Assembly (NCBI GenBank): GCA_027625915.1
Contig: JANTQA010000016.1
Span: 377,001-441,000 of the forward strand
Source of the DNA: Anaeramoeba flamelloides
Taxonomy: Eukaryota > Metamonada > Anaeramoebidae
Length of the DNA stretch: 64,000 nt
Reading direction: 5' to 3'
The notes below the pieces were generated by a model that did no database searches, had not been told where the DNA came from, and worked only from the letters and a program-made list of their open reading frames with translations. Within the stretch, counting starts at the first letter, position 1, and each line of letters starts with the position of its first letter. This document shows, piece by piece, positions 12,274-26,106 of this stretch. Position numbers and translations under genes: made by a program.

Positions 12274-13559
12274 TTTTAATTTTAAGATGTTCTTGGTCTT
12301 TCCACCACGTGCTATTTATTCTTAAATTTGTTGCAATTTTTTTTAATTTATTTTTGAATATTTTTAATTTATCTATTTCCAAATTAATATTTTCATCTTT
12401 TTTAATAATCTGCAAAAAAATAATTTATTTGATATGTGTTCCAAACTAATAACTACTTATTATTTTTTGAGTAAATGCCTTTTATGTATGTTAAATATTA
12501 GACAAACTCAAATTTTTATTTAGCTTGGAAAATTATCCTTTGTAGGTGGGATACATTTTTTTCAAATTTATATTTTTTAAATAAATGACCTTATTTTATA
12601 GATTCTATGGGTGGTGGGAAGTTGGTTACCTTTTAAGATTTTTGGTATTTTTTATTTGATTATTCGTGTTATAAAAATAATAGTAAAATCTTAATTTCAA
12701 TTATTTTCAAAAATAATGATATTTTAATATAATAAACATTTAAAATTCAACAACTTTATTAGGTTTGGTGAATAACCAAAGTCTATTTGAATATGATAAA
12801 AATTTTCGAAATATGGATTTCAGGATTAGAGTATAGCCTAGGTTTTCGAGAATTCAAAATGTTACCGAAAAATCATAAATTTTAATCAATTCTTTTAAAT
12901 TCTGGATATTTTAAGAAAAGGTGTTACCAAGTTTCGCCAAGTGCCTAAAAGTTCCTGTTTTTTTTTTTTTATTAATTCCAGCAATTAAAAGAAAATATTC
13001 GACGTTTTCTTTTTATTTCTGGATTTTAAAAAAAAACTAAAGGTGTTTTTGCATAATTCAAAATAATCGGGTAAAATCCAAGTTTTTACTCAATTCCTTT
13101 GAATTTTGTAAAAAATAGCAATGGTTTTTTTTTATTTTAAGAATTAAACTGAGTAATAAATAAATATTGTGTTTATTTCTCAAATTAAAAAAATTGTAAC
13201 GACAAATAATAGGAATATTAAACCTCTTGCTTAAATTAAAATAAAATCAAAGTGCTTTGAAATTTTATCTTATTGTTATATGAACATAATATCCAAATCA
13301 TAAAGATAAAATCTTTTACACAAGAAAAATTGTAAAAAATGTTTTTTTTTTTTTTTAAATAATAAAATATTTCTCTAAAGTTGATAAAGTGGTTTGTATA
13401 TAAAGTTTGTTTTACTATTAATAAAAAAAATATCTTGAGTACCATTGTATTACAGCAAAAATAAATAGATAAACTAATTTTGTCAAAAGTGTACCTTTCT
13501 GCAGGTTATATCGGTAATATAACGTGTAAACAATGTTTGGTTTTCCTGGTTAACATATG

Positions 13560-13800
13560 TGTTTATAAGTTAAAGAAACGGGAATCAACAAAAATTATAA
13601 ATAAATTTGGTTCCTTAAAGTTCCACAATTAATAGAGAAATTCTAAATATATATGATTAAATGTGAAATCTGCTATACAAAATTTAATTCGTATTGTAAA
13701 ATCTTCTAAAATATCAAGGAATTTAACCTTAAAATAGAAAAAAAATCAATCAAAAACAATTCTTAATTCGAAATTTTGTCAAAATATAACTGACTTCCAA
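13560..13800. repeat. Possible diverged family I repeat
   Basis: It shares with the copies at 34669, 38680 and 63052 the order AAAGAAAC..AATCAAC, TTGGTT..CTTAAAGTT and AGAGAAATTCTAAA, but later parts diverge. This is a weak match. Confidence 0.3.
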
Positions 13801-15229
13801 ATTCAAAATTGCTTTGGCCCATTATATACTATTTGAAACTGGATTAAATATCATGAAATAAATCAAAGAAATGTGAGTAGTGGTTTTATTTAGTATATTT
13901 TTTTACCCAAAGATGATAGTTACACTACTTAATGTTCTACTCGTTTACCTTGATTTTACTAGTCATAGATGTGCAACTTCACACTATAAAAGGGTATAGC
14001 GAAATTATCCTTCTTTTTATTTAAAAAATTCAAATAACCATTGGAAATCCCGATAGGGTCCTTTATTGGTAAAAAATTGAAAGAATAAAAAAAAAAAATC
14101 AAAAACGCAAAAAATGAAATAATAAAAAAAAAGTTGCACTTGTTACTTATTTTAACTTTCTAATTGTTAAATTTATTCAATTTCAGCTACTAGTAAAATT
14201 TAAAAAAAAAAAAATCATCTAATAAATCTAATAGTAAATTCAAAAAAAAAATACCACATCTTGAAATTGAAAGGCGGGATAATAATCTAATTACCCAAAT
14301 TCCAAACTTGCTTTTAAATCTATTTTTCAAAATGAATTGTTGTTTTTAATAGTTTGATCTATTTTTCTTGTTTTTGAAAAGTCCAAAATCCAACGTATTT
14401 AAGAATAATTTCAAAAATAAATATTTTCTTTGTAGAAGAAAGGAATCTAATTATCTATGAAGGGGGTATACAGTAATACACTTTAAAAATAAAATAATTG
14501 TGTTTTGGAATGGCTCAGTATAAAAAAATATATTTGGTTTCAAATAAAAATACCTTAATTATTTTAAACTTTAAATCTATATATATATATATATATAATC
14601 TTTATTCAGAGAACAATTCAACTCAATTTTTCAATTTATTGAACAAAAAATAGGAGAAAAATAAACAAAACTATAAAATTAAAAATTCTCCTAAAATCCT
14701 TTTGTAAAACCATAAAATTCAACTTTTAACATAAATAAATAGTTTTTAATTTGGTTATTTTTAATTAATAATTTATGGCTCAATCTTAGTTCTTTGAGAG
14801 GGTTATTAAATACCCGAAGATTAAATGGTCAATAGCCTTTAGTATTATTTCTCCAATTTTCCGAATATTTTCAAACAAATAAATTTCATTTCAATTTATT
14901 ATTCTTATAAAAAAAAAAAAAAAACAGATATTCCCAAATAACTATTATTGTAATAAATAATGGTTCACTGGTTTATACTCTTAATAGATAAAAAAGACTA
15001 TTCCTTAATCTTTTTAATTTCAAGAAATTTAATAAAATTTATGAATACAATAAATAATCAATTTTTTTATTTTTTATACTTTTTACCTTTTCCAAATTTC
15101 TCTTTTTAAGTTGTTTGGGTTCCTCCTCTTTTTGTTTTTTTAGGTGCTTGGAGAGGTTCAAGGAATAAAAAAATCATTATAAGAATTGGTGGACTTGGTC
15201 ATGACTAACCTAACCAAACTTGTTAATGA

Positions 15230-15452
15230 TCAGATCTAAAATGAATTGAGCTGGACTTATGCAACTGTAGAGAACTGAATCCAACGAATGCGATCTGAAG
15301 CCAACCAAAGTGAACCGAATTGGACTTTCCGTACAATCTGTCGAGTCGTTACCTGGACTGGGTTTTTGCTGTCGAGTCGGTATCTTGTACTGGGATTTTG
15401 CGAAAACAAGATTTGGGAAACTTGCAAAAAAAAAAAAAAAAAAAAAAAAAAA
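15230..15452 (+). repeat. G+C-rich patch ending in a poly(A) run, possible SINE-like insertion
   Basis: About 190 bp is far richer in G and C than its surroundings (for example GAACTGAATCCAACGAATGC, twice TGTCGAGTCG). It ends in a run of about 27 A at 15426-15452. A poly(A) tail on foreign-looking sequence suggests a retrotransposed short element. GCAACT occurs after the tail and at 15260, a possible but weak target duplication. No tRNA, 5S or 7SL similarity was recognised. Confidence 0.4.
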
Positions 15453-15744
15453 AGCAACTCAATTCTGTAAAACCAAATCTTATTCTTAAAACCTTAGCAC
15501 TTTATAGAATCAAACCATCTATAAAGTTTCTAAAAAACTTAATAAAGTAACCTATTTCATTTGATCTATAGTTGTTCAAATATTTAGAACTCTTTATTAA
15601 AACAAATTGAAAATATTGATCATTTTTTTATGGGTCTATCCTTCCTATGAAAAAGATAGATTAATATTTCATAACAAATTAAAAAAAAAAAAAAATCTTA
15701 ATGAATTAATTTAAAACAAACAGTTTGAAACTATTTTCATTAAA

Positions 15745-15841
15745 TAATAATCGTGAAATCTATGATTTTACGCTTAAATTTCTTTTTGGGAATTTAAGTA
15801 AAAGGGTATCCAGAGTGTAATTTACACTTCTTCAACAATAA
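15745..15841 (+). ncRNA. 97 nt hairpin-rich sequence, copy 1 (candidate structured RNA or mini-element)
   Basis: Three hairpins can be drawn: GTGAAATC-TAT-GATTTTAC, a 10 bp stem from CTTAAATTTC and GGAATTTAAG, and GTGTAA-T-TTACAC, followed by TTCTTCAACAATAA. A second copy at 42214-42311 aligns over its full length while the flanks do not match. The last stem is kept exactly, and the loop lengths vary slightly. It may be an unknown small RNA or just a short transposon remnant. Confidence 0.35.
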
Positions 15842-16209
15842 AAAAAAAAATAATCAATTTTTTTCGATCTCACAAGAGTTCAATAATTGATTTATTTTTC
15901 TTGTGTTTTTAACAGAGGGTTAAAGTCACAATACTATTTGCTCATAAAAATTCCCAGACATTACTAAAAGTGAGAATTCTTCAAAATAATATAAATTTTT
16001 TTTACAAATATTTTTTTTTTTCAATTTGATCCAAAAATCCAGATCTTTTGACTGGAAATTTAATTAGGAAAAATGAACTTATGTTAAAAATAATAATTCA
16101 TTTCTCAAAGTTGATAAATGAAGTTGCATAACAGGTTTTAAGTTATCCCGGTGTAAATAGATACTCTACTATTTGTTACAAAATAAAAGGTAAAAAATTA
16201 TCATTCAAC

Positions 16210-16738
16210 TTTCCCAAAATAGAGTTTTTAAAGATCCAGTAAAAATTTCAATTTTTTAATTCTGTAAATCAGTTTAAATTATTAATTTCCTCCTTCGAGA
16301 ACTGGGGACTTTTGATTATTTGTTATTAATTCTTGGAATATGATTATTTTGGAACACTGAATGAAAATTTTGATCTTGTTATTTTACAATTAACAGTATT
16401 AACTTTAGGGAAAAAAATAAATAAGAGTTATTAGTCCCTTAAAAAAAAATGTTTTGTTTCAGAATACAATCAATTTTATTCAATTTAATCCAATTTGTAG
16501 TTACTATTTTTTGGAAAATAAATTGAACAAAATTTTCATTTAGCTTTCCAAAAAAAAGAGTTTATAAACCATAATAAAATTTCAAATTTTTAAGGATGAA
16601 AAGAAAGTATAAATTATTAATTTACCTTTTGAGAATTGGAAGATTTTGATTATTTGCTATTAATTCTTGGAATATGATTATTTTTTTGAAAGCTCAATGA
16701 AATTTCTGATCTTTTTATTTTGTAATTAACAGTATTTT
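16210..16738 (+). repeat. Tandem duplication, two ~200 bp units
   Basis: Units at about 16210-16400 and 16548-16738 share GTTTATAAACC/GTTTTTAAAGATCC-like starts and then TTAATTCTTGGAATATGATT and AATTAACAGTATT in the same order, about 340 bp apart. This is a simple local duplication, now diverged. Confidence 0.65.
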
Positions 16739-19067
16739 GTAACTCTCTATATTTGCCTAAGAAGGATTTTGTAACATTTTTGAGATCAAAAATACTCATT
16801 TGAGAAATGAAAAAAAAATACTCGAGATCTCAAAAACCACCCAAAGAGAAACACTTCAAAACCAACACAGTTGTTTCAAAATTGTATATTCTAACCATTC
16901 GAATTGGAAATTGGGGTTCTCTCTTTCGCGCTTTTATCTAAAAAATGTCAGAGTTTTTGATTGTTGTTTTTTGGCGATTGATCACGCTTCACAGGTTGGT
17001 TTGATTTTGATTGTTATTAGATACTCATTCATATTACAATTTTAATTTTTTTATCTATTTCAGAAAATTATTTTTCAAAGAAAGGATCTTACCCTTAAAT
17101 AAAATTGAGATTTATTCCAAATTCTGAATTCTTATATCAAAGTTTACTGCTATTTGCAGAATAAATGATATAAAACGCCCCTCCCACCACCCTGTTCCTT
17201 TTCCCCTTTTCAAACAAAGGTCCACAAATTACTAACGACTTAATTGAAAATACTGTTCATAAAAGAAAAATTGGGAAAACGAATTAAAAATTTTTTTCTT
17301 TTATTCTAAAAATAAGTGTGGCTTTGATCAATTTGAGAAGAGTTTTCGAAAAGACTTGTTATTGGGAACTTTACACACTTAAAATGTCCAAAGACTCCAT
17401 TTCGATTCTTTTAAGCATCAAAATAAAAGTTATTTGAAAAGATTATTTGTCAATAAAAATTTTTAATCAACAGAATAGGGATACCCTCCAATAAACAACA
17501 AAAAATAAACACAAGTGATGTGGTTTTGAATAATTTTGGCAGTTATATAACGTTTGAGAGATCGCATTCAAAAAGTAACATCTATTCAAGATAAAGTAAT
17601 GGGGTTTTTTATCCAAAAATAAATTCAAGTTTTTTGGTTTGGTTTGTTTGTGTGTTTAAATCCAATTGGTTAAAAGTCTTGAAGAATTTCTTTGATCTTA
17701 CTATTCAAAATATTTTAAGAATTCTTTGTATTTCTGTGAGAGACAAAACCAAAATTTTTTCGAGTGTATCGATCATATCATTATATTTCTTGACATTCAT
17801 TTCCTTACTTTGACAAATTTGTGGGACTCTCGCATTCGTATACCTGAATTTGAAATTCAAATGGGATAAAAGTTCAACAATTGTCCATTTTTTTCAATAC
17901 TGAAGTTCCATTTGTGAGAACAAGTTCGCCCAATAGATCCAATATACAATAAATAAGTACCAAACAAATAAAGGAGGATCATAAACAACAACCCATTTCT
18001 TGAAAATTTCTTGATTAAAAAAGAAAAAGAAGAAAATGAAGTGAAAATTTTTTCCCAGTTGTTATTCAAATACCAGTAAGCCACTAATTCACAAGAAATG
18101 GAAAAAAACACATGTGTTCAACAAGAGTAAGAACGAAAATACGTTGGCAGGATGAAATAAACCAAAAAAAAAAAAAAAGGTTATTTTCTTCGAGAGGGTT
18201 AAAAAAAGAAAAAGAAATAATTTAAATCGAGTCGGAAACGTTTTTTTTGTTTTTGTTCAACATCTTCTTTGTTGACAAAACCAAAGATTTGAAAAAGAAT
18301 TGGACAAGATCAAATTGTTTAGGGTAAAACAAAATTAATCAAACATGTTAACAAAATAGGAATCTTTTTCATTTTTCAACTGTTTCAAAGAAAATGAAAT
18401 CAGACATCCCAAAGAGGAAACAATCCAAAATTTTGGTTGTGTTGAAGGAGTGCAATTCACAACAAAAGCTTTTTAATTTGCAAAATGTTTCTTCTATTTG
18501 ATACAAATTGAACAGTTTCCAAATTCAATTTTTACAACAATAAATCGACAAAAAAAGAAGATTAATAGAAACTGTTGAAATGAATTTTAAAAGAAACGAC
18601 ACGACAAAACCTTGGTTGAATCAGTTAAATTTCAAGTCTATTAGCAAGTAAAACCAAAAAAGACTGGAAAGTTAACAAAAATATTAAAAAATTAAAAAGA
18701 TGAAAATTTTTTATAAAAATGATTTGAAGAATTGGGAATTTGATTAAAACCTCATGAACGCCATTTTTGAGAAAGGCAATTTCTGCAAAAAAATTTTTAA
18801 AAGATTTCTTAATTTGACCCATAAAAAGAAAGTATCCAAATAAGAAGAAAAAAAAACAATTTTCAACATTTTCCATCATTTGTAACAAATTTATTAAACA
18901 AAGTCTAATTATTCACAATTTTTTTTTTCAATTCGACTTGACGAGACTTTTTCCAATCAAGTAATCGAAAGTAAAAGCGTACTATTTTTTTCTCCTTTTT
19001 CACAACGATTTTTTACTTGAAAAAAAAATGATCCAAAATTAAATCATTTTTTTTTAATATTTTCAAA

Positions 19068-22000
19068 ATGACCGAAACCAAATTTTTAACAAAAGAACTT
19101 ATCCAAAAGCTCCATAAGGCTGATCTTCATTGTCACCTTGATGGATCTGGAAGAGCTTCCACACTTATTGAATTAGCCAAAGAACAAAATGTTGAATTAC
19201 CATCTATGGACGAAGAAGGCTTAAACAAAATCGTTGTTGTACCAATGGATTGCCCTTCACTTGAGGTCTACCTTAAATCATTTTTTATCACAAATCTTGT
19301 TGCACAATACGATTGTAAGAATTGGATTTTTTTTTTTTAAGAATTTTTTGTCAAAGCAATACCTTTTTTCACACTTGTTTCTCTTGTGATTTTTTTAAAT
19401 TTTTGTATTTATTTAAGCACACTCTATCTAACTTCTATTGAAACAAAATATTTTCAATTTTTTTTTGTATTGTTTTTACCCATACCTTCTTGAATATATT
19501 TCATACTCCCCATTTAAATTTCTTTTTAGATGCACTTACAAGAATGGTTTATGAACTTGCCGAAGATGCTTATAAGGATGGTTTGACTTATATTGAAGTA
19601 AGATTTGCACCAATTCTTCATCAAGATAAAGGAATGAGTTTAACACAAGTTATGGAAGCTGTTTGTGACGGTGTTGTACTTGCACAAAATGCTTTTCCAA
19701 TTACTATGAGGTAATAAATTTTCAAATTGTATTTTTGTTTTGTTTTATTGAGAGTAATTTGACAGCGCTAAAAATTAAAAAAAATTTCACACTTTTTGCA
19801 AATTATTTTGTGTTTTTTTTTTTTTTTCATTCATTAACAAAACAAAAAACCTTAAATTAAAATAGAATTATTGTCTGTGGTTTAAGACATTTAGATAGCG
19901 AAGTTACATCAAAACTTGCAGAAATCTGTTGGAGATATAATAGAAAATTTGTATGTGCTTTTGATCTTGCAGGTCCAGAATCAGGCTTTTCTTCAAAACA
20001 TCACAGAAAAGCTTTTTCTCTTGTCCGTAAAAAATTAATTTCAGTTACAATGTAAGCAAACAAATTATTTTTTGAAAAACTATTAATTTTTTTTTTTTTG
20101 TGTTTTCTATTCTCTCTGTTTGAGAATTATTCACAATTTATTTATTTTTTTTTCGTTTCCTTGCTTGTTGTGTTTGTGAAAAGAAATTTACAAATATTTT
20201 TTTTCTAAATAAACGAGAAAATGTAAAAGTGTTTATTTAAATACAAACAAAAAAAAACAAAAACAAAAAGGATGAAAAAAATAGTTCTTAATTACCAACT
20301 TTTAATAACTTATCAACTTTTTTATAATATTTCTTCCTCTCTTACTTTTTTTTTTTTTTTTTTAATATTTTCAAACAAAAAAAAAAAACAAAATTGCATA
20401 AATTTCATTCTTTCCCCTAAAAAAATAATTAAAAAAAAATAAAAAGCCATGCAGGAGAAGCATTTGGATGGGAATCTATTTACGATTCTATTAGATATTG
20501 TGGAGCCCAAAGATTAGGACATGGTGTCAGACTTTATGAAAACGAAGAATTAAAAGAATTTGTTAAGGATCACAAAATTGCACTCGAGATGTGCCCCACA
20601 AGTAACATTCAAACCAAAGCTGTCAAATCCTTATCTGATCACCCAATCAGAAGATACTTTGATGAAGGAATTCTCACTGTACCATGTACCGATAACAGAA
20701 CTGTCTCGAACATCAACTTAACCGACGAATATTTCAAGATCCAAGAAGAATTTAAATTCAAACCAGAAGAAATCGTGCGTATGATGGATTACAGTTTCTC
20801 TGCAGCCTTTTTACCACTTAGTATCAAATCAAGGTTGAGAATTGATGCCTTAATGAATGCCTTTGCACTCTTGAAGAAGAATAAATACCCCTTAGATGAC
20901 TTTGTTAACAATCGAAACTATTACGATCGAATCGGCGTGAACGTCGACTGGTTTTCAGAAAAGCCTGTTCTCTATAAACCAGTGTTCCACAAGGAACCAG
21001 CTTTAACTGAAGAGATTATTCAACAATTACCAAAAACAGATATCCATTGTCGGCTCATTGGATCTGTTTCCAAAGCGCAAATTTGGAAAGAAATTTCCAA
21101 GAACCCAGAGTTAGTGAAGGAATTTGTAAAGGACACACAGGACAAAGAAGCCTTGTTCAAAATCCTGAGACCTGAAATACCAAAAACCTTCAAGTTGGCC
21201 AAAAAAATTATGAAGGCCTTGTTACAAACCCGCGAACAAATTGAACGAGGTATCGAAGACATTTACAAACAAGCTGCAAAGGAAAATGTCAAATATTTGG
21301 AATTAATGATCAGACCATCAGAGCATCTCGAAAAGGATTTGAAATTAAGAGAAATTGTTGAAATCGCAATTGCAACAAAAAAGAAAATGGAAGAAGAACT
21401 TAACATGTGGTCTGGCTTGATCTTGACAGTATCAACACCAGTTGATGATCCCCTCATCTTCTATGATGTTGCTAAATTGGTCGTCGAATTTAAGGGTAAA
21501 GGCGTAAATGGGTTTGGCTGCTATGGTGGCGACACAACCTTTGAAAACGTCAAGTATTACTTGGGAACATTTAACTTATTGAAAAAGCATAGCATTAACG
21601 TATCCATGCTGGCCGGCCAAAAATCAGCAAATTCAATTATCACAGCCTTACATGAAGGTGGCGCCACTAGAATCTCTGGTGCTTTCACAATCCACAAAAT
21701 GCCAAGATTAATTTCCCATTTATCATCCCACAACATCCCAATTGAAATTGGACAAACCTTCAAATTGAATTTGTTCTCAGGCGAGGTGAAAACTTATGCT
21801 GGAAACCCAATCAACTTATTTTTCCATGCTGGGCTACCAATTACCATATGCTCATTCAGATTGACACTTGACAGAAAGAAGAGATCTCACCAACTTTTCG
21901 ATATCTTTAGAGACTGCAAATTCACAGTTCCAAACTTTTTGAAATTATTGGAAAATGGATTCCTTCATAACTTCCAATCCCTTGCGAGAAGAGAAACCAT

Positions 22001-22112
22001 GATCAAACACTACTGGAAATCATGTAATGAAATCCTGATCCCACTTGGATTCAAAAATTTAAGAAAATATTCTTATAATCCAAAATTAATGAAAAAATTA
22101 AACAAAAACTAA
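19068..22112 (+). CDS. Tandem adenosine deaminase: active-type domain plus degenerate second domain, four exons
   Basis: Exons are 19068-19314, 19530-19710, 19866-20051 and 20447-22112, all joined in frame by GT-AG introns of 215, 155 and 395 nt, giving 759 residues. ADA hydrolyses adenosine to inosine in purine salvage and needs one zinc. Domain 1 (about 10-360) has every key residue: HCHLDGS with zinc ligands H21 and H23, HAGE with ligand H206 and catalytic E209, RLGHG with H230, and ligand D287 in CTDNRTVSN. The CTDNR form, with Asn where animal enzymes have a second Asp, is typical of many bacterial ADAs. Domain 2 (about 390-740) keeps the fold pattern (LPKTDIHCRLIGS) but has Arg for the second His (R407), LAGQ for HAGE (593-596), RISGAF for RLGHG and CSFR for TDD. 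It should not bind zinc or deaminate. It may help folding, pairing or regulation of domain 1; that is inference. Confidence 0.92.
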
Positions 22113-25100
22113 TTTTTTCCTTATTTTTATAATTATTACTGATACTACAATATGATCAGATTTAATTAATCACTCCTTATTTGAGTTACAACAAACAAAA
22201 AAAAATTTAAAACATTTTCATTTTTTGTGATTGGAATTTTGTTTTTTTTTTTGTTCCTGCTTTTTCCAATGGATCATTTTTTACTTTTTTTTTTATTTTT
22301 ATTTTTACTATTTTGAAAACTAAAATTTGTTTGGTTGTTATTTTGTTTTATTTTTATGATATTATTTTTATTTTAACTTTTATAATCAAAAAAATAGCAA
22401 TTTTTTCTTTTTTTTTTTCTATATTTTTGAGTGCAAAATATTGCTTCGAACAAATTTGATTCTTACAACCAATAAAAAATTAATTTAACAAATCGTTTTT
22501 TTCTTTTATTCACATAGATTAACATTTTGTGTTTTTTTTATATTTTTAGGGAAATTTTATTGAGTGCACATATTAAAGTCTAAATTTATCCGAAGGCAAA
22601 ATGACACATTATGTCACTAATTGAAATTGAAATATGTGATAGTTTTTTAAATATTATATTTAGAGTTCACATTTTAATACTTTTTCAAAAAATAGCCTCA
22701 AATTAATTATTATTTCCTTGATTTTATTGAAATCAAATGATTCTTTTTTATAAAATGATTTTTCTAAACTTATTTCTTGTTTAAATTTTGTTTTTTATCG
22801 AATTCAATCATTCTCAAAATTTTTTTAGAAATAAATAGTTTTTTTTTTAAAATTATTAAAATGAATTGAACATTTCTCAAAAAAATAAATATTTGGGGTT
22901 ATACTTATGACAATTTTAGCTTTAATTAACTGTTGGGGAATCTTGATGTTATTTTTTTTTATTCCTGATAAGAAAATTATTATACTTTAAAATGTAATCA
23001 AAAGAATCTTTATTTTTTAATTGAGTTTTGGTTACCAAATAAAAATTATTTTTTTTGCAATCAATTAAATAAGAATAAAATAATTTTGGTGGTTTTTGAA
23101 AAAAATTATTAGATTACACTTTAACAAGTGGAAAATGTTTGATAAAAAATAATACCATTTGAATAATTTGAAAATTATGATTCAAACTTTTCTATTTTAT
23201 AAGATTCGAAAAATCCCACAAAAAGGAATCATTTTGTGAAATCTCGTTATATTGGTGCTCTGAAGTTTGAGAATTTTCAAAAAATTAAAAAAAAATTGAA
23301 AAACTGTAATAAATATCTAAAATACAAAATTTCAGAGCAAATAATCTTTTAATAATAAAAAAAAATTAAAAAGGAATTTTGAGAAATTTGTTTTATTATT
23401 TTTTGAAGAATATTTTTTTTTTTTTTTTGAGATCTAAGGGGAATCCACACCATTCATCTTTTGGATTTTATTCACTTGATATTTTATAATTATTTGAACA
23501 TAATTTTCTCAAAAAATTGTAATCATATATAGCTACTTCTAGATTTCATAAATATATTTTTTTAAGAATTATTTTTCTTTTGAAAGTTCTATTTTAAGGA
23601 AAGAAAACATAGATTCAATCGTATTTGGTCTGTATTATTTTCCCAACTTAGACCATATCTTTTAAAAAGTGAATCATTTTACACTATAATCATATTCCAT
23701 AACAATTTAACAAGTTATTGTTATAATTGATTAATCTCATTAATTTCTTATTACCACTTTACCTTTCTTCACTTTTCATTTTAATAAAATTCCTACTATA
23801 AAAATTTTAATTATGATTTAATGACAAATTATGGTCTGTTGTAATCTCACAAAAGCATATCATTCATTTTTTTGAGATAATTTTTTCAATTTTTTGAAAA
23901 TAAAATTATCTCATTTTTTTTTTTTTTTAGATGAAGGAAAGGAAATATCCCCAGATAGAACTTTATTTTATTGAAAATACACCTAAAGTTGAAATATGTA
24001 TAAAAATACTGAATAATGTAGTATGTGTGTTACAAAAAAAATATAATGTTTCTTTAGAAAATTCGAAAAGTTAAATAGAGTAGAATAAAAAAAAAGCAAG
24101 AACTTTTTTTTTTTTGATTTGATAAACCAAAAATATATCTTAAAAAAAGAAAATAAAACAAAAAATTAAGATATATATATATTCGATAATGTCGCTTTAA
24201 GAAACAATTGGTATATGTCTGAAATCGAAAATTATTTGTTTATTCAGAATTTCTGAAATCACCATACTTTTCTCTAATTTGTTTTTTTTTGATAACTGGA
24301 CAAATGTGTTCATAATTCAGTAGGCAAGTTTTAATCACTTTGACTTGGTTTTTCATTTTGGTATAAAGAATAGTTCCACTTCTATTATTTTAAATTCACT
24401 AACCCGGCTTTTTTAACATTCCATTCCAAAGAAAATTTCAACAATAATTTTTTTTACCAATTTTCTACCAAAAAACTAAATAAAATTCTTTCATTTACAC
24501 CGAGTTGATAAATTTCAAAATAACAAATTCAAATAACAAGAGGATTTGACAATAATACTTGCCAAATAACGATAAAGTTACAAAAATCACAATTATATTT
24601 ATTAAATCCTGATAATTTCATAAATTGATGATATTTTAGAAAATTGCGATAATCAATCATATAGGAATAATATCAAAAATTACAGTATTCTAAAAAATTA
24701 TAATATTTTTTTAAAAGTGTTATAAATGTCAAAACATACTGATAAAAATTAAATTGTGTGATAATGGTTAATTGATGTTTATTGAGACTAATTCTTCAAT
24801 ATTTTTAAAAATAAAATTTTTTTTTAACCTCCAAAAAACAGATGTTTGAAAAAAGTTAATATTTTGAAAAAAAAAAAAACAAAAAAAAATACTTAACTAA
24901 ACCAAGAAACAGCTCAAGTATTGTATTATATTTTTATTTGATTTGATTGATGGTAAGATCCTTTAGATCAATAAACGTGAATAAAAAAGACCAATAAATA
25001 ACACCTCAGTTAATCGTGGTGTTTACAAATCGTCTTGAATAAAAATGCTTCTAGAATAACCAATCCTTCAAGTTTTCTTAAAAAAATGCGTTTTTGGGTT

Positions 25101-26106
25101 AAAAAAATTTTCAATTTTCAAGATATTTTAAAAAACTTTAATAACTTTTCAAAAGCTTTCACAGCAACCTATCCACATTATTACCAATTATTAATATTGT
25201 AAGGACATTTCTATTCTACTTTATATTCCCCTTCTTAATACTTGTATGCTACCGAACAAAAAACAACTAGCTCTTTTGGTTTTTTTACTTGATTCATTAT
25301 AAATAAGTAGAAAAATTCCCCTTTATTTATGGTTATCCAACTCGTAAAGGGAATAAACCCATTTTAAAGAACAACATCTACCTATTTGGTTTTCAAGTTC
25401 ATTGTTGAAATGGAAGGTATTTCATCTGTTGATGAAATTAACATGAGATTTTCTATTTTTTAAAAAGAAAAAATATTAGAAAAAAAAATTTTTTTCCACT
25501 ACAAAAAAATCTATTTCCTTTAAAAGATCTTTGTGGGTTTCAAAATTTTCCATAAACTTGAAGAAAATTTACAACCCTTTCAAACATTTTCTTACTTTTT
25601 AAATGGAAAAAGTGTTATTTAAGTATCAAAGCTTGACAAATTCATTTTATTTTATTCTTTTTAATAGATTTTATATTTGATCACCATAATTTGGAATATC
25701 GTAATTTTATGATTTTTCGTTATAAATTACGACTCAACAAGATTTTTTGATATTACTACAAATCCTGAGTTAATATAATGATACTATGGATTATCATCTA
25801 ATACTCTATTATTTTGACATTTCAATTACAACTATTTCCACTTTTAAAAAACAAAATTTAAACGAAATTTAATGTAAAATAAAGTTAATAATAAATTTCC
25901 CAATGTTTTTTTTTTACTTTTTTTTTACTTTTTTTAATTTTAATATTTATATGAAAAACAAATAATTATAGTGCATAAAATTGAATACTAAAATAGTAAT
26001 TTTTTTTTTCTAATAGATAATTTCAATTTATATACATCCTTGTTTTCAAAATTTGATTTCTAATTGTCCAAGATTTTGAAAATAAGTTGATAAACACAAA
26101 ATCCCA

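Larger units (their letters stand above)
8472..19067. other. 10.6 kb gene-free region with many repeats
   Basis: No protein gene or standard RNA gene is recognised between NAC-alpha and the ADA gene. Listed separately are a family F element (8982-9573), a family L repeat (9985-10200), a 920 bp TIR element (11354-12273), a possible family I copy (13560-13800), a poly(A)-tailed G+C-rich patch (15230-15452), a hairpin-rich 97 nt sequence (15745-15841) and a tandem duplication (16210-16738). From about 17150 to 19067 the sequence is less repetitive, as is usual here just upstream of genes, and probably holds the ADA promoter. Short frames at 16800-17045 (+) and 17857-18111 (-) resemble no protein I know. 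Confidence 0.6.

Noticed and set aside
15149-15162. GAGGTTCAAGGAAT, a possible polymerase III B box ahead of the G+C-rich patch
   Set aside because: No matching A box at a suitable distance and no tRNA fold.
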